From Kosakonia oryzendophytica (lineage in GTDB: Bacteria; Pseudomonadota; Gammaproteobacteria; Enterobacterales; Enterobacteriaceae): 64,000 nt of DNA. The position numbers were made by a program, and so were the translations under genes. Positions 28,419 to 40,338 of this stretch are shown here, one piece after another; within the stretch, counting starts at the first letter, position 1; each line of letters opens with the position of its first letter. The DNA lies in contig NZ_FMAY01000014.1 in assembly GCF_900094925.1 (NCBI RefSeq), forward strand, positions 44,514-108,513. The letters are read 5' to 3'. The notes under the pieces were generated by a model. It was given only the letters and a program-made list of their open reading frames with translations, searched no databases and was not told the origin of the DNA.

Positions 28419-30121
28419 TACAGCACCTTCACCGACACCACATCGTTACCCTCTGCGTCCAGCACGTGTACGGCGCAGGACATACAAGGGTCGAAAGAGT
28501 GAATGGTGCGCACCACTTCCAGCGGTTTTTGCGGATCGGCAATCGGCGTGCCTACCAGCGACTGCTCGTAGGGACCGGCTTCGTCATTTACGTTGCGCGG
28601 TCCGGCGTTCCACGTCGATGGCACGACAGCCTGGTAGTTGCTGATAGTCCCGTCTTTGATCACGATCCAGTGCGAGAGCATGCCACGCGGCGCTTCGAGG
28701 AAGCCTACGCCTTTAAACTCGCCGCTGGCGGGAATATCCGGCTTCACAAAGGTGGTCATGTCGCCCTTGCCGATGTTGTCGACCAGCGCCTGATACTGCT
28801 GGCTGGCAACCTGATGCAGCTCGCAGGCATGCACGGTACGACCAATAATGCGGCCCAGCGTAGAGTGCAGTTGCTCTATTCCCAACGTTTTGCCAGTGAG
28901 TTTGTGGTAGATCGCCACAATTTCATTGAGTTTGGTGGTCGTGGATTCGCGCTTCGCCGCCAGTTTACAGAGCATATTGGCCAGCGGCCCCACTTCCACG
29001 GTTTTGCCGTAGAAAGTCGGTGACTTCACCCACGAATATTTCCCGTCTTCCTGCCAGCCGGTGTAATTCGGCACCGTCGTCCCTTGCCATGGCTCTTGCG
29101 GCGCTTCGTCTTTATACCAGGCGTGTTTCGCGCCCTCCTGAATGCCTTTCACCATAAACGGATCGTTGTATGCGGTGATGGCCCGATAGGTGCTGAGATC
29201 GGCGTTTTCGATGTAACCGCCAGGGAACAGGAAACTGCCGTTTTCACCGTCGGTCGGAAACTCCGGCGTACTCAGGTAATTGACACTGCCTTTACCACGC
29301 TCCAGCCACTCCGGATAGAACGCCGCAATCACGGCGGTATCGACCTTATAAACCTGTTCGATAAAGGCCTGCAGCTTGTCGATAAACGACTTGAGGTACA
29401 TCAACCGTTCCAGATTCAACACTTCGATGCCGTCAAGATTGATCGGGTTGGCAACACCACCCACCGCCATGTTTTGAATATGCGGCGATTTCCCGCCAAG
29501 CAAGGCGACGATGCGGTTGGCATCACGCTGACACTCCAGCGCCTGTAAATAGTGCGCGACGGCAATCAGGTTCACTTCCGGCGGCAGCTTCATGGCCGGA
29601 TGTCCCCAGTAGCCATTGGCGAAAATCCCCAACTGACCGCTGGCAACCAACGCTTTGATTTTGTCCTGCACCTCTTTAAACGTGTTTTCGCTGTTCAGCG
29701 GCCAGTCAGAGAGCCCTTTCAGCAGGTTCGCCGCTTTTGCCGGGTCAGCATTGAGCGCAGACGTGATATCAACCCAGTCCAGCGCCGAGAGTTGGTAGAA
29801 GTGCACGATATGATCGTGGATAGTATGCGCGGCCAGAATAATGTTGCGAATATACTGGGCGTTGACCGGAACGTTCATATCCAGTGCGCTTTCCACGGCA
29901 CGGACAGAGGCAATAGCGTGAATCGTCGTACAGACGCCGCAGATGCGCTGCATAATGATCCATGCATCCCGCGGGTCGCGGTTCTTCACTATCTCTTCCA
30001 TACCGCGCCACATCGTGCCTGATGCCCAGGCTTTGGATACAACACCGTTTTCAATTTCGCAGTCAATGCGTAAATGACCCTCAATACGGGTCACCGGATC
30101 GATGGTAATTCGTTGACTCAT
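28418..30121 (-). CDS. hybC: Hydrogenase-2 large (NiFe) subunit precursor
   Basis: Catalytic subunit of the uptake hydrogenase, exposed to the periplasm; oxidises H2 and feeds quinone under anaerobic respiration. 567 residues as in E. coli. The NiFe centre is held by two pairs of Cys: RICGVC near the N terminus and DPCMSC near the C terminus. HybD should cut after the His in DPCMSCAVH, removing the last 15 residues (VLDAEGN...). It has no signal of its own and is exported with HybO. ATGA overlap with hybB. Confidence 0.97.
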   Translation of the reverse strand: MSQRITIDPVTRIEGHLRIDCEIENGVVSKAWASGTMWRGMEEIVKNRDPRDAWIIMQRICGVCTTIHAIASVRAVESALDMNVPVNAQYIRNIILAAHTIHDHIVHFYQLSALDWVDITSALNADPAKAANLLKGLSDWPLNSENTFKEVQDKIKALVASGQLGIFANGYWGHPAMKLPPEVNLIAVAHYLQALECQRDANRIVALLGGKSPHIQNMAVGGVANPINLDGIEVLNLERLMYLKSFIDKLQAFIEQVYKVDTAVIAAFYPEWLERGKGSVNYLSTPEFPTDGENGSFLFPGGYIENADLSTYRAITAYNDPFMVKGIQEGAKHAWYKDEAPQEPWQGTTVPNYTGWQEDGKYSWVKSPTFYGKTVEVGPLANMLCKLAAKRESTTTKLNEIVAIYHKLTGKTLGIEQLHSTLGRIIGRTVHACELHQVASQQYQALVDNIGKGDMTTFVKPDIPASGEFKGVGFLEAPRGMLSHWIVIKDGTISNYQAVVPSTWNAGPRNVNDEAGPYEQSLVGTPIADPQKPLEVVRTIHSFDPCMSCAVHVLDAEGNDVVSVKVL

Positions 30122-31290
30122 GCTTTACTCGCCTCATGACGTTCTTGTCGTTGTAACGGAGGAATAATCGGCAACAGACGTATGAGTAAGATGTACGCAC
30201 AGACTTCAATTGCCACAAAACCGATAGAAATCAATATCTCTTCCCAGGCCGGGAAGTAGTGATAGCCATTGCCGGGATTAAACGCTAACAGCGAATAGGA
30301 GAGTCGCCACAGAGCGCATCCCAACAGCATGCTTAACGCGCCGATAAACAGAACACGGGAATCAGTACGCAGACGCGCCGAGCGCAGCACCAACAGCGGG
30401 AACATCAGCAGTGCGATTTCCAGCCAGAACATCAGGCTGTAAAAATCCCCAGCAAAGGCGTAGCTCCACTTGTCGCGCCAGGTGATTTCCCCTACGCGCA
30501 GCAGCAAAAAGAGCGCCAGGAGAACGCTTAACGTCCCGGTTAACTTCGTAAAGAGCCGCTTTTCATCCGGCCCGTTGCCGCGCAGACTGGCCTGCAACAG
30601 CGAACCTTCAAAGATGACGATCGAAAAGCCCATGATAAACGCGGTCAACAAGGAGAAGACCGGCAGCATTTCGTAGCTTTGCCACAGCGGATAGACCTTG
30701 TACCCGGCCGCGATCATCAAAGAGCCCATCGAAGACTGGTGCATGGTGGGCAGCAGCGCGCCAAGAGCGATAATAAAAAACATCACCTTATTCAGCCGCC
30801 GCAGCGACACTTTCCAGCCCAACCGCTCCAGCAGCGCGGGCGCGAACTCCAGCGCCATCACACCGATGTAAATCGTCATACAGACGGCAGTTTCAAACAG
30901 GACCGAGTTCACGTTGAAGTGCCCCGGGATGTAAAAATAGGGCAGATTCCAGTAACGTCCGACGTCAATGGTGATGGACAAACCGCCCAGCGAATAACCA
31001 AACAGACTGGCCAGTAATGCCGGGCGCACCAGTGGATGGTAGTCGCCACGGTTAAAGGCATATACCGCCCAGGCGAGCGCCCAGCCGCCGCAAGCGAAAC
31101 CGGTGCCGATCAGCAAATCGAAAGCGATCCAGATCCCCCACGGATAACCACCGTTAAGATCCGAAACCGATCCCAGACCGAAGATCAGACGCTTGAGGAT
31201 AAAGATCCCGCACAGCACGATCAGCGGGGCAAAAAGCAGTATTGGCTTGCTGAACAGCTTGCCGCCCAACGGTTGCGGATCATGACTCAT
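30118..31290 (-). CDS. hybB: Hydrogenase-2 integral membrane subunit
   Basis: NrfD-like membrane protein with about ten hydrophobic spans that links the complex to the quinone pool. The chosen start at ATG 31290 ([11 protein letters not shown]) follows GGAGGCGACGATC and lies inside the last codons of hybA, an 11-base overlap. It gives 390 residues, against 392 in E. coli. It lacks heme ligands typical of HyaC, as usual for HybB. Confidence 0.94.
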   Translation of the reverse strand: MSHDPQPLGGKLFSKPILLFAPLIVLCGIFILKRLIFGLGSVSDLNGGYPWGIWIAFDLLIGTGFACGGWALAWAVYAFNRGDYHPLVRPALLASLFGYSLGGLSITIDVGRYWNLPYFYIPGHFNVNSVLFETAVCMTIYIGVMALEFAPALLERLGWKVSLRRLNKVMFFIIALGALLPTMHQSSMGSLMIAAGYKVYPLWQSYEMLPVFSLLTAFIMGFSIVIFEGSLLQASLRGNGPDEKRLFTKLTGTLSVLLALFLLLRVGEITWRDKWSYAFAGDFYSLMFWLEIALLMFPLLVLRSARLRTDSRVLFIGALSMLLGCALWRLSYSLLAFNPGNGYHYFPAWEEILISIGFVAIEVCAYILLIRLLPIIPPLQRQERHEASKA

Positions 31291-32263
31291 GATCGTCGCC
31301 TCCTTCATGGTGCTCATTCTTCGTATGTCGACGTACCAACGCCGTCAGCCCCGCCAGCACAGCCAGCGGCAACATCATGCCTTTGTACACCGTATGCTGA
31401 ACATGTTCCGAACGGGCACCGGTCGCCAGATCATCCAGCGCTGGTAACCCCAGCACCTCGTAAGGCACGCCGGTCAGCACCAGCACCTGTGTGCCGCCCC
31501 CCTCTTTTTCACCGTACAGATGTGGGTAGTAGCTGGCGACAGTGTGTTGATAGGTGTCGGCGGAGGTGAGCGTTTGCCGGGGGTAGTGATACTCAGTACC
31601 CGGTTTTAGCGAGAGGCGTTTTTTGGCTTCCGCCAGTAACTCTTCGCGCGTGCCGAAAATCACCGCACCGGCAGGACAGACTTCCACACAGCCAGGCAAT
31701 CCGCCTTTATCCAGACGCTCAACGCCTTTCTGGTTACAGAGCTGGCATTTGTGCAGTTCACCGAACGGATTGTTGTAATCGTATTTCGGCACATCGAAAG
31801 GACAGGCGACCATGCAGTAGCGGCAACCGGTACAGACGCTGGCGTCATAATGGACGATGCCGGTTTTACTGTCCTTCTTCAGCGCCTGAACCGGGCAAAC
31901 AGAGACACAGTTGGCATCCACACAGTGCATGCACTGCTTTTTGATATAGGCGTAGCCATCATCGAGGCGATCTTTGTTCACCCCGCTGCCGCTATGCCAG
32001 ACCTGAATGATGTTATTGGTGTATGGCGAAAGTTTGTCGTTGTTGGACCAGGTTTGTTGACCCTGCGGATTACGTTGCGGGGTATTGATGTCCTGGCAAC
32101 GGGTCACGCAAGCCTGACACCCCACACAGAGCGTGGAGTCGTAGAGCATGCCCAACGCGCCGGGGATCGGCGGGCGGTTCTCTGCGGCGGCAAAACTCGT
32201 CGACGAGCCTGCCGCCAGCAACGCCCCGCCGGACGCCACTTTTAGAAAATTACGTCTGTTCAC
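31280..32263 (-). CDS. hybA: Hydrogenase-2 ferredoxin-like subunit
   Basis: Periplasmic electron-transfer subunit with four [4Fe-4S] clusters between HybO and HybB. 327 residues starting at GTG, as in E. coli. A Tat signal ([18 protein letters not shown]) is followed by ferredoxin motifs [33 protein letters not shown] and CQLCNQKG...CVEVCP. A hydrophobic C-terminal segment ([15 protein letters not shown]) anchors it. It lies two bases after the hybO stop. Confidence 0.96.
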   Translation of the reverse strand: MNRRNFLKVASGGALLAAGSSTSFAAAENRPPIPGALGMLYDSTLCVGCQACVTRCQDINTPQRNPQGQQTWSNNDKLSPYTNNIIQVWHSGSGVNKDRLDDGYAYIKKQCMHCVDANCVSVCPVQALKKDSKTGIVHYDASVCTGCRYCMVACPFDVPKYDYNNPFGELHKCQLCNQKGVERLDKGGLPGCVEVCPAGAVIFGTREELLAEAKKRLSLKPGTEYHYPRQTLTSADTYQHTVASYYPHLYGEKEGGGTQVLVLTGVPYEVLGLPALDDLATGARSEHVQHTVYKGMMLPLAVLAGLTALVRRHTKNEHHEGGDDHES

Positions 32264-32265
32264 GG

Positions 32266-33384
32266 TTAGTCTCCCTGTGAGTCAGCGTCGTTTTTCTTTT
32301 GCTGACGCCCCAGCTCGCGCACCGTCATAACGCCTACGCCCGCCACCAGACCCACTACGCCGCCCAGCAGACCAACGGCCGTTGCCGAAACCGCGCCCCC
32401 CTCTTTCAGGTTGACATCGGGTTTCTCTGCCCGCGGCGTAGGGTTCTCGACATGCGCCAGTTGATGGATGCCTTTATGGAAGCCAATGCCTTCTTCATTA
32501 CAACCATAACAGGGGTGACCGATCGCCACTGGCCAGACGCCGCCCACATCGCAAAATTGCAGCGTGGAGCAGTTACCGTAGGTTTCCGGCCCTTTACAGC
32601 CTAAGTGATAGAGGCACCAGCCTTCACGATGGCCCTGATCGCCAAACGCTTTCGCAAAGCGTCCGGCATCAAAGTGCGGACGGCGTTCGCAATGCTCGTG
32701 GATCAGCCGACCATAGGCAAAAGCAGGACGGTTTTTGGCATCCAGCGCAGGCGGTTTGCCAAAGGTAATGATGTGCGCCACCGTCGCGAGGAAGTTTTGC
32801 GGGTTCGGCGGACAGCCTGGAATGTTGATCACGGTTTTACCCGGCAACACCGATTGCAGGCTTACCGCACCGGTAGGATTGACGCCCGCCGCGGCCACAC
32901 CGCCCCAGGCGGAGCAGGAGCCGATGGCGATGATCGCCGCCGCGTTTTCTGCCGCTTTACGGATATGTTCCACAATAGGCTCGCCAGCCACCATGCAGTA
33001 AATCCCGCCGTCTTTCATCGGAATTGAGCCGTCAACCACCAGCACATACTTCCCTTTATATTGCTCGAGCGCGCGGTGTTTGTTCTCCTCAGCCTGATGA
33101 CCAAAGGCAGCAGAAAGCACTTCGTGGTATTCCAACGAAATGGTTTCCAGTACCAGGTTTTCAATAGTGGGGTGGGTAGAGCGAAGCAGCGATTCGGTAC
33201 ATCCGGTGCACTCCTGTGCGCCAATCCAGATAACCGGTGGACGTTGAGGATGACTGACGGCTTCCGCCATCTCAGCAGCAGCCTTGCCGCTTAATCCCAT
33301 GGTGGCCGCTAACGCAGCACACAGCTTCATAAAATCACGACGGCTCACACCCTGTGATACAAAATGTTGATTCTCTCCTGCCAT
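32266..33384 (-). CDS. hybO: Hydrogenase-2 small subunit precursor
   Basis: Iron-sulfur subunit of 372 residues; takes the HybC precursor across the membrane through the Tat system. Tat signal with [14 protein letters not shown]. Proximal cluster ligands in [12 protein letters not shown], and further Cys in [19 protein letters not shown] and PCYGC. A C-terminal hydrophobic helix ([21 protein letters not shown]) anchors it. First gene of hybOABCDEFG; the 240 bases upstream should hold the anaerobic promoter, but I could not define sites. Confidence 0.97.
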   Translation of the reverse strand: MAGENQHFVSQGVSRRDFMKLCAALAATMGLSGKAAAEMAEAVSHPQRPPVIWIGAQECTGCTESLLRSTHPTIENLVLETISLEYHEVLSAAFGHQAEENKHRALEQYKGKYVLVVDGSIPMKDGGIYCMVAGEPIVEHIRKAAENAAAIIAIGSCSAWGGVAAAGVNPTGAVSLQSVLPGKTVINIPGCPPNPQNFLATVAHIITFGKPPALDAKNRPAFAYGRLIHEHCERRPHFDAGRFAKAFGDQGHREGWCLYHLGCKGPETYGNCSTLQFCDVGGVWPVAIGHPCYGCNEEGIGFHKGIHQLAHVENPTPRAEKPDVNLKEGGAVSATAVGLLGGVVGLVAGVGVMTVRELGRQQKKNDADSQGD

Positions 33385-33625
33385 TTACTTGTTATCCCTT
33401 AGCCTGGACTAGGATTATTCTCCTCCCCTTTGGGAACAGAATGCTGCGATCGCCCCGACAATTAATCACATAAAAAACAAGGGTATTATGCAAAAAGTTG
33501 ATGCGGTTCACAGTAGGCACAAAAGAAATAGGGGCTTGTGGGCACAAAACGACAAAAAAAAATGAAAGCCACCCTCGACAAAAGTGACCTTCACTAAAGA
33601 GAACTACATTGAGCAAAGCTTATTT

Positions 33626-33913
33626 TTAGGTTTCGAGGCGGTAACCCGCCATAAAAAATCGGATCACAGTGCTGGAGTGGCTCTCGCGGAAGAAGTCCAT
33701 CACCATGTCCTTATCCAGCCCGTAACGACGCGTAAGAATGCCTGCTTCCCACGCGCTGAGTTGACGATCGCCGGTTTTTTCAAACATGCGATGCGAAAAC
33801 CCGAGTACAAAACCACGCTTATAATCCGGGCAGAAATGCGCCACGTTACTGGCGCTATCCGCCTGTGACGCATTCAACCCGGCCATCAAACCCTTACCAA
33901 AATGGTTGTCCAT
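33626..33913 (-). CDS. yghW: YghW, DUF2623 protein
   Basis: A small conserved enterobacterial protein of 95 residues, the same length as in E. coli. Start chosen at [12 protein letters not shown]; five codons further upstream are possible. The sequence contains [19 protein letters not shown] and ends with AGYRLET. No signal or membrane segment. Located between hybO and the chemoreceptor, as E. coli has it next to hybO. Function unknown. Confidence 0.88.
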   Translation of the reverse strand: MDNHFGKGLMAGLNASQADSASNVAHFCPDYKRGFVLGFSHRMFEKTGDRQLSAWEAGILTRRYGLDKDMVMDFFRESHSSTVIRFFMAGYRLET

Positions 33914-33979
33914 CGCTACTCCCCTCAATCGCTATATAAAAAATTATATATCGATCTTTAATGGGGGCAATAGCGCTGA

Positions 33980-35629
33980 TTAAAACGCCACCCACTCATC
34001 AGACGAAGCGGCTTCTTTTTTCGCTGCCCCGCGTGATAAATCCGGTTTTACCAGCTTCGGTGCAGCCGGTTTATGCTGCTCTTCGCTGGAGAGACGGAAC
34101 TGCTGGACGGAACGCTGCAACTCTTCTGTCTGGCGTTCCAGCGCAGCAGCAGCAGCAGAAACTTCCTCAACCAGCGCGGCGTTCTGCTGGGTAACGTTAT
34201 CCATTTGCGTAATCGCCACCCCCACCTGAGAAATGCCTTTACTCTGTTCAGAAGAGGCGGAGGCTATTTCTTTCATAATGGTGGTGACTTCAGTGACCGC
34301 GCGCAGAATACCTTCCATTGTGGTGCCCGTATCGTTAACCAGCTGTGCACCTTTTTCTACGCGGCTAACCGAGTCGGCAATCAGCGTTTCAATCTCTTTT
34401 GCTGCGCCCGCACTGCGGCTGGCAAGGTTGCGAACTTCCCCGGCAACCACTGCGAACCCGCGGCCTTGTTCACCTGCACGCGCCGCTTCAACGGCGGCGT
34501 TCAACGCCAGGATGTTGGTCTGGAACGCAATGCTGTTAATGACGTTGGTGATTTCAGCAATTTTCTTCGAACTGCCGGAGATCCCATCCATCGTGGTGAT
34601 CACTTCTTTTACCAGTGAACCGCCTTTACTTGCCGTCACCGAGGCCGCCTGCGCCAGCTCGCTTGCATGGCTGGCGTTCTCTGCATTCAGTTTCACTGTT
34701 GAGGTCAGTTCTTCCATACTGGCGGCGGTTTCTTCAAGCGCGGCAGCCTGCTCTTCAGTACGGGAAGAGAGATCGTTATTACCGGATGAAATTTCTGTCG
34801 CACCGCGCCAGATATTCTCACTGCCGTGGCGGATGCTGCTTACCGCTTCACGCAGGCTGTCCTGCATCGCTAACAGCAGCGGTACCAGTTGCCCCACACA
34901 GTTACGGCCAAAATCTTCCAGCGGCTGGCTGAGATCGCCTTGCGCCATCAGACCGAAGTGCGACCGAATACGTGCCAGCGGTTTCACCATCATGGTGACC
35001 AGATAACGATCGGTGAACAGCAGGATCAGCAGACCAAATACCATCGCCGCAATTAGCGCATTACGCGTGCTGCTGGTTTGCCCGTCAACCAGGATCCGGG
35101 TCTGATCCAGCATCGCGCTGGCGGTTTTATTAAAACTTTCAGTGGCCGCGCCAAAGGTACGGCTCAGCACCGGGGTCACTTCGTTGGCCTGTTTACGGTA
35201 AGCCTCCGGCGTGCCTTGCTGCGCCAGTTGCATCTGCGGCGTGATCCCCTGGTCGAGCAATGCCTGCCAACCGGCAATCACTTGTTCGGAGACTTTTGGA
35301 TCCATCGGACCCGGAGATATCGCTTTAAAGTCCGCCAGTCGACGCCCCATGTTATCCAGCGCCTGTTGGACCGGCGCCATATCCGGTGATCCACCCGCAG
35401 CTTTGGCTTCCATAACGCGACTGAGACGAGTAACAAACCGAAAATATTGATCGTTACCCTGACTGAGCAGAGTCATCTGTGACACTAACTGGCGATCAAC
35501 ATCATTGCCATCGGCCACTTTTGACAACGAAAAAACGCTATACAACCCGACGCCAGACCACAGCAGACCGAAGATCCCCAGGATCACCAGCATCACGGCT
35601 CGTATAGTAAAGTTACGAAGCATACCCAT
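33980..35629 (-). CDS. Methyl-accepting chemotaxis protein
   Basis: Chemoreceptor of 549 residues. First transmembrane helix at residues 11-33, a periplasmic sensor domain of about 155 residues rich in helices (four-helix bundle type), a second transmembrane helix near 190-210, a HAMP domain, and the long signalling coiled coil with the tip [38 protein letters not shown] (given in part). Methylation-site style repeats ([14 protein letters not shown]) are present. The last five residues EWVAF match the xWxxF tether for CheR and CheB, so it should be a self-sufficient major receptor. Ligand unknown. It is an insertion relative to E. coli between yghW and yghX. Confidence 0.92.
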   Translation of the reverse strand: MGMLRNFTIRAVMLVILGIFGLLWSGVGLYSVFSLSKVADGNDVDRQLVSQMTLLSQGNDQYFRFVTRLSRVMEAKAAGGSPDMAPVQQALDNMGRRLADFKAISPGPMDPKVSEQVIAGWQALLDQGITPQMQLAQQGTPEAYRKQANEVTPVLSRTFGAATESFNKTASAMLDQTRILVDGQTSSTRNALIAAMVFGLLILLFTDRYLVTMMVKPLARIRSHFGLMAQGDLSQPLEDFGRNCVGQLVPLLLAMQDSLREAVSSIRHGSENIWRGATEISSGNNDLSSRTEEQAAALEETAASMEELTSTVKLNAENASHASELAQAASVTASKGGSLVKEVITTMDGISGSSKKIAEITNVINSIAFQTNILALNAAVEAARAGEQGRGFAVVAGEVRNLASRSAGAAKEIETLIADSVSRVEKGAQLVNDTGTTMEGILRAVTEVTTIMKEIASASSEQSKGISQVGVAITQMDNVTQQNAALVEEVSAAAAALERQTEELQRSVQQFRLSSEEQHKPAAPKLVKPDLSRGAAKKEAASSDEWVAF

Positions 35630-36546
35630 AATATTATCCTTGCGGTGAAAGTAGATTCTCGCCTGCGGGCGAAACTTAACTTCTTATCGGCAAGTTTTAG
35701 AAAAGTTGTATGGTTCGCTTAAAATTTTTTGTGCGTCATGGAATACCACTTATCACCTCAACTGGTAGATCCAGTATCCTCACAGAACGTTATTCTGCTA
35801 ACTTTATGCCATATTTCCCTTCACCACCAAAAAGAGGGCAATGCAAAAACACACATCATAACCGACTAATTTATAATGATTTTTTTATTTATAATTTTTA
35901 TGAAAAAAATTGAAAATACTTTTCACCAGAAAATGATAATTATTAACAACCTTTAGCAAAAGGCTAAAACAGCGGGTACATATAAGGATTACGTTATATC
36001 GATATGTTGATAAAAAGAGACCGCGCGCCTTTTTCTTAAAACAATCAAAAAAACGCCTCAGGAAATATTAAAATATATAAACAAACGCTTCAGTAAAATA
36101 TCCAAACAGGGTGTTAAGTGTACTTTAAACGTAAGTTAAGAATTATTAAAACATACTCACGCCCAGCTTGGGGACAGACATCTTTATGTGCAATCTGGAA
36201 CAACCTGAAACAACAAAACCCAGGTGCCATGCGACCTGGTCGAGAGATTACGAACTCAACGCTCACCATGTCCGCTCTCTCACCGTGAGCGTATATGCGC
36301 CGTATTGCTTATTTTTTCATACATTCACAAATATTATGAATCGCACCTCATTATTTATGAGGAGGTTATTTTTCAACCGTTTCTCTCAGCCGTTTTGCCA
36401 GACAATATCTGGTTACCTAACGTAAATTAAAACAGCTATTGCCCCTCGGTGAGGCGATTTTAATATAGTGAATCGTCTGTTATTTGATCGATTCATGCAC
36501 CTCGTTCAGCATAAAGATCGACAATACCGGTCTCCCTGCGGGAGAT
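35630..36546. other. Long AT-rich gap, no gene identified
   Basis: About 900 bases. The first 520 are very AT-rich; the rest holds a few small palindromes such as CCAGGT-8-ACCTGG near 36220. Open frames at 35710-35913 and 36168-36425 lack ribosome sites and have no recognisable content. The chemoreceptor promoter lies at the left end. An unannotated small RNA or remnant DNA is possible but not shown. Confidence 0.5.
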
Positions 36547-37440
36547 TCATCCCTGGCGCAGGTACTTTTCGAACCAACCGAGAGTGCGCTGCCAGGCCAG
36601 TTCCGCCGCAGCACGGTCATAGCGCGGCGTAGAGTCGTTGTGAAAACCGTGATTCACCCCCGCATAAATGTACGCCTCATAGACTTTGTGGTGCGCTTTC
36701 AATGCCTGCTCATAGGCAGGCCAGCCTTCGTTAATGTTTTTATCCAGTTCAGCGTAATGCAGCAGCAGGGGCGCGTTAATTTTCGCCACATCCGCGGCTG
36801 GCGGTTGACGACCATAGAACGGCACGGCGCAATTCAGCTCCGGATAAGCCACTGCCGCTGCATTCGAAACGCCGCCGCCATAGCAAAAACCGGTGATCCC
36901 CACTTTTCCGCTGGCATCCGGGTGTTGGCGCATAAATTCGACAGCGGCAAAGAAATCATTCATTAGCTTTGTCGGATCGACCTTTTGTTGCAACTCACGC
37001 CCTTCATCATCATTGCCGGGATAGCCGCCTACGGAACTCAGACCGTCCGGCGCTAACGCCAGGTACCCCGCTTTTGCCACCCGACGCGCCACATCTTCAA
37101 TGTAAGGGTTGAGACCACGGTTTTCATGCACCACCACCACCGCCGCTATTTTCCCGGTGGCTTTCGTTGGCCTGACAAGATATCCCCTCACTTCACCATG
37201 CCCGTTTGGCGACGGGTAGGTGATATATTCCGGGTGAATATCCGGATCGGTGAACACCACCTGCTCCGCCAGCGCGTAATTCGGCTTAAGCAGGTTAAAC
37301 AGCGCCAGCGCCGTCATCCCTCCTACCGCGTACTTACCGGCCAGATGTAAAAATTCGCGCTTGTTGATTTTGCCGTGCGCGTAATAGTCGTAGTAGTCGA
37401 GTAATTCCTGAGGAAAGTCTTTCGCTGTTAAACGCGTCAT
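36547..37440 (-). CDS. yghX: Dienelactone hydrolase family protein, YghX-like
   Basis: Alpha/beta hydrolase of 297 residues. Start chosen at [23 protein letters not shown] because of GGAGACATGTG before it; longer readings run into the divergent gpr promoter. A hydrophobic segment after residue 25 ([16 protein letters not shown]) looks like a Tat-type signal. The dienelactone hydrolase nucleophile lies in GFCYGGG (Cys), with the acidic residue in HYAELDKN and the His in [10 protein letters not shown]. coli K-12 carries this gene only as a disrupted pseudogene; here it is intact. Substrate unknown. Divergent from gpr. Confidence 0.88.
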   Translation of the reverse strand: MTRLTAKDFPQELLDYYDYYAHGKINKREFLHLAGKYAVGGMTALALFNLLKPNYALAEQVVFTDPDIHPEYITYPSPNGHGEVRGYLVRPTKATGKIAAVVVVHENRGLNPYIEDVARRVAKAGYLALAPDGLSSVGGYPGNDDEGRELQQKVDPTKLMNDFFAAVEFMRQHPDASGKVGITGFCYGGGVSNAAAVAYPELNCAVPFYGRQPPAADVAKINAPLLLHYAELDKNINEGWPAYEQALKAHHKVYEAYIYAGVNHGFHNDSTPRYDRAAAELAWQRTLGWFEKYLRQG

Positions 37441-37597
37441 CACATGTCTCCGCTCGTTTTTTCCTTCTAAGCAAAGCATAGCGGTCCGTTTTCTGCACAA
37501 AAAATGTTCAACTATCAGACTGACCTTTGATGTGCAGAAATCCGGCGATAAGATAGAAACGTTGTTTCGAATTAGCCTGTACAATAAAGGAGACATC

Positions 37598-38638
37598 ATG
37601 CCTGGTTTCGCCAACCCGGATCGCTATGCGCAGATGCACTATCGCTACTGTGGCAAAAGCGGTTTGCAGTTACCCGCCCTTTCACTCGGTTTGTGGCACA
37701 GTTTTGGCCACAGTCACGCCCTGGAGTCACAGCGCGCCTTGCTGCGCAAAGCGTTTGATCTGGGGATTACCCATTTTGATTTAGCCAATAACTACGGACC
37801 ACCAGCAGGCAGCGCGGAAGAAAATTTCGGCCGTCTGCTACGGGACGATTTCGCCAGCTACCGCGACGAACTGATTATTTCCACCAAAGCGGGATACGAT
37901 ATGTGGCCAGGGCCGTACGGTTCCGGTGGCTCACGCAAATATCTGCTCGCCAGCCTTGATCAGAGCCTGAAGCGTATGGGGTTGGAGTACGTGGATATCT
38001 TCTATTCGCACCGGGTAGATGAAAAAACGCCGATGGAAGAGACCGCCGCCGCGCTGGCCCATGCAGTGCAGAGCGGTAAAGCGCTCTACGTCGGTATCTC
38101 TTCCTATTCCACCGACCGCACCCGGCAAATGGCGGCGCTGCTGCGCGAGTGGAAAATTCCCCTGTTAATCCACCAGCCCTCCTATAACCTGCTTAATCGC
38201 TGGGTGGATAAAACCGGACTGCTGGATGCGCTGGAAGATAATGGCATGGGCTGCATCGCGTTTACGCCGCTGGCGCAGGGCTTGTTGACGGGGAAATACT
38301 TGAGCGGTATTCCGGAAGGCTCACGCATGCAGCGTGAAGGCAATAAAGTGCGCGGTCTGACACAGAAGATGCTGACGGAAAGTAATCTCAACAGCCTGCG
38401 GCTGCTGAATGAGATGGCGCAGCAGCGCGGGCAGTCGATGGCGCAAATGGCGCTGAGCTGGTTGCTGAAAGATGCGCGCGTCACCTCCGTGCTGATTGGC
38501 GCAAGCCGCCCGGAACAGATCGCGGAAAATGTTCAGGCGCTGAATAATCTGACATTCAGCGCAGACGAACTGGCGCAAATCGACAAGCACATCGCCGATG
38601 GAGAGCTCAATTTATGGCAGGCGTCGTCGGATAAATGA
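37598..38638 (+). CDS. gpr: L-glyceraldehyde 3-phosphate reductase
   Basis: Aldo-keto reductase (YghZ, AKR14 family) that reduces L-glyceraldehyde 3-phosphate and methylglyoxal with NADPH, a detoxifying role. 346 residues, same as E. coli; ATG 37598 follows AAAGGAGACATC. Motifs: [21 protein letters not shown] with the catalytic Asp and Tyr, [14 protein letters not shown] with the Lys, [13 protein letters not shown], and the cofactor region [15 protein letters not shown]. Cytoplasmic. A palindrome follows before the convergent yqhA. Confidence 0.95.
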   Translation: MPGFANPDRYAQMHYRYCGKSGLQLPALSLGLWHSFGHSHALESQRALLRKAFDLGITHFDLANNYGPPAGSAEENFGRLLRDDFASYRDELIISTKAGYDMWPGPYGSGGSRKYLLASLDQSLKRMGLEYVDIFYSHRVDEKTPMEETAAALAHAVQSGKALYVGISSYSTDRTRQMAALLREWKIPLLIHQPSYNLLNRWVDKTGLLDALEDNGMGCIAFTPLAQGLLTGKYLSGIPEGSRMQREGNKVRGLTQKMLTESNLNSLRLLNEMAQQRGQSMAQMALSWLLKDARVTSVLIGASRPEQIAENVQALNNLTFSADELAQIDKHIADGELNLWQASSDK

Positions 38639-38644
38639 TCGTAC

Positions 38645-38666
38645 GCAGGCCGGGAAACCGGCCTGC
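38645..38666. terminator. Perfect hairpin between gpr and yqhA
   Basis: Nine-base-pair stem GCAGGCCGG / CCGGCCTGC with GAAA loop, between convergent stop codons. The T run is poor on both sides, so it may work with Rho or as a stability element. Confidence 0.65.
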
Positions 38667-38671
38667 AGCGA

Positions 38672-39241
<570 letters not shown>

Positions 39242-39325
39242 TCAACGGAACACAATGATACGTACAAGGTAGCGAGGTTGATGGCAGGCCAGACCTTCGG
39301 CCTGCAAAAGATATGAACAATATTG

Positions 39326-39829
39326 CTATACGTCCTCGGGGTTTACCCACGGACGCTGGTTCTCCGGCCACACCAAAACAACCAGTGCCGGGTAGGCTTC
39401 AGTACTGAACTCGTGGAAACACTGACGCAGATTGAGCACATCCAGATCGGCATGCGGCACCTTCTCACCATTGAGGCAGCGCTTCTTTATATTGTCATAA
39501 TACTTATACACAGCAGAATTGAGATCGCTACACCGACGCTGCGCCTCAAATAAACCAGGGGTATTATTTAATTCTGCCATGTTCATGCGTTTTATGGTCG
39601 CATGAAGAAAATCAATATATTCATGGTTAACCCGCCAGTACCACACCGGAGTAATGGCATTCATTAACACAGAAAAATGATCCTCACCTTCCTCTTTTGA
39701 CAACGGTTGAGGTCTGGGAGGAAGGTTCTCAATTTCGCTGCGCGGGGCTTTATTGTACTCGCGCATTAATAAAAGTACGCCGCCAGTGAGCAGCAATAAT
39801 GTAATAACAGAATAAAAAATACTGTTCAT
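39326..39829 (-). CDS. Hypothetical membrane-anchored protein
   Basis: A 167-residue protein with one N-terminal transmembrane helix (residues 3-22, IFYSVITLLLLTGGVLLLM) and a soluble remainder. The soluble part has a proline-rich linker (NLPPRPQPL), then helical sequence with VWYWRVNHEYIDFL and CSDLNSAVYKYYDNIKKRC, and ends WPENQRPWVNPEDV. GGAG lies seven bases before the ATG. I recognise no family. It faces away from the two-gene pair at 39933-40770; the three genes fill the gap between yqhA and yghA, where E. coli has none. Confidence 0.7.
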   Translation of the reverse strand: MNSIFYSVITLLLLTGGVLLLMREYNKAPRSEIENLPPRPQPLSKEEGEDHFSVLMNAITPVWYWRVNHEYIDFLHATIKRMNMAELNNTPGLFEAQRRCSDLNSAVYKYYDNIKKRCLNGEKVPHADLDVLNLRQCFHEFSTEAYPALVVLVWPENQRPWVNPEDV

Positions 39830-39932
39830 GAGCAGGCTCCATTTTTTTTGATTTTAAAAGTGCGCCATGATATTGTCAACGAACCTCACGTCTGTCTTGC
39901 CCCTTCCCTGTTGATATTAAAGGATATTAGAA

Positions 39933-40337
39933 ATGCTTCCCGAGAATCTTGTCCCGGCACGATTTCACATTTCTGCCGCTGAAACCAGGCCAGGAGAAGA
40001 AGGAAAAGAGCCTAATTTAACTCAGGGAAAAAGAACGCTCTCCGAACACGCTGACCAAATATTAGCGAACGTGAGCCACAATGGGCAATCAAGAAATATG
40101 TTACTTGAGGAACGCGATCGGCATATAAAAGATCGTCTGTTCCGTGTAGTAAAAATCGAGACATTCGCCCGTCTGCTTAATGACTTACAAGCGGAAGGCG
40201 AGATTGATGCCCAGACATTAAGCAAAATAATTGCGGATAAAACACAGGAAATTAATGAATCTGGCGATAAGATTTGGCTTAACCTGATTACCCGTGAAAA
40301 AGATGGACCAATGTTTTATAAAATTGGGGAAGAGTAA
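39933..40337 (+). CDS. Hypothetical soluble protein, first of a pair
   Basis: A 134-residue charged protein; ATG 39933 follows AAAGGATATTAGA. No signal or membrane segment. The first 30 residues look disordered (PARFHISAAETRPGEEGKEPN). A helical middle (LLEERDRHIKDRLFRVVKIETFARLLNDLQAEGEI) follows, then a short C-terminal end with FYKIGEE. Lower GC than the neighbours. One base separates its stop from the next gene, so the two are made together. No family recognised; a toxin-antitoxin or secretion role could be imagined but nothing in the sequence shows it. Confidence 0.7.
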   Translation: MLPENLVPARFHISAAETRPGEEGKEPNLTQGKRTLSEHADQILANVSHNGQSRNMLLEERDRHIKDRLFRVVKIETFARLLNDLQAEGEIDAQTLSKIIADKTQEINESGDKIWLNLITREKDGPMFYKIGEE

Positions 40338-40338
40338 C

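Noticed and set aside
36168-36425. 85-codon open frame in the AT-rich gap
   Set aside because: Would start at TTG without a ribosome site; content not protein-like.
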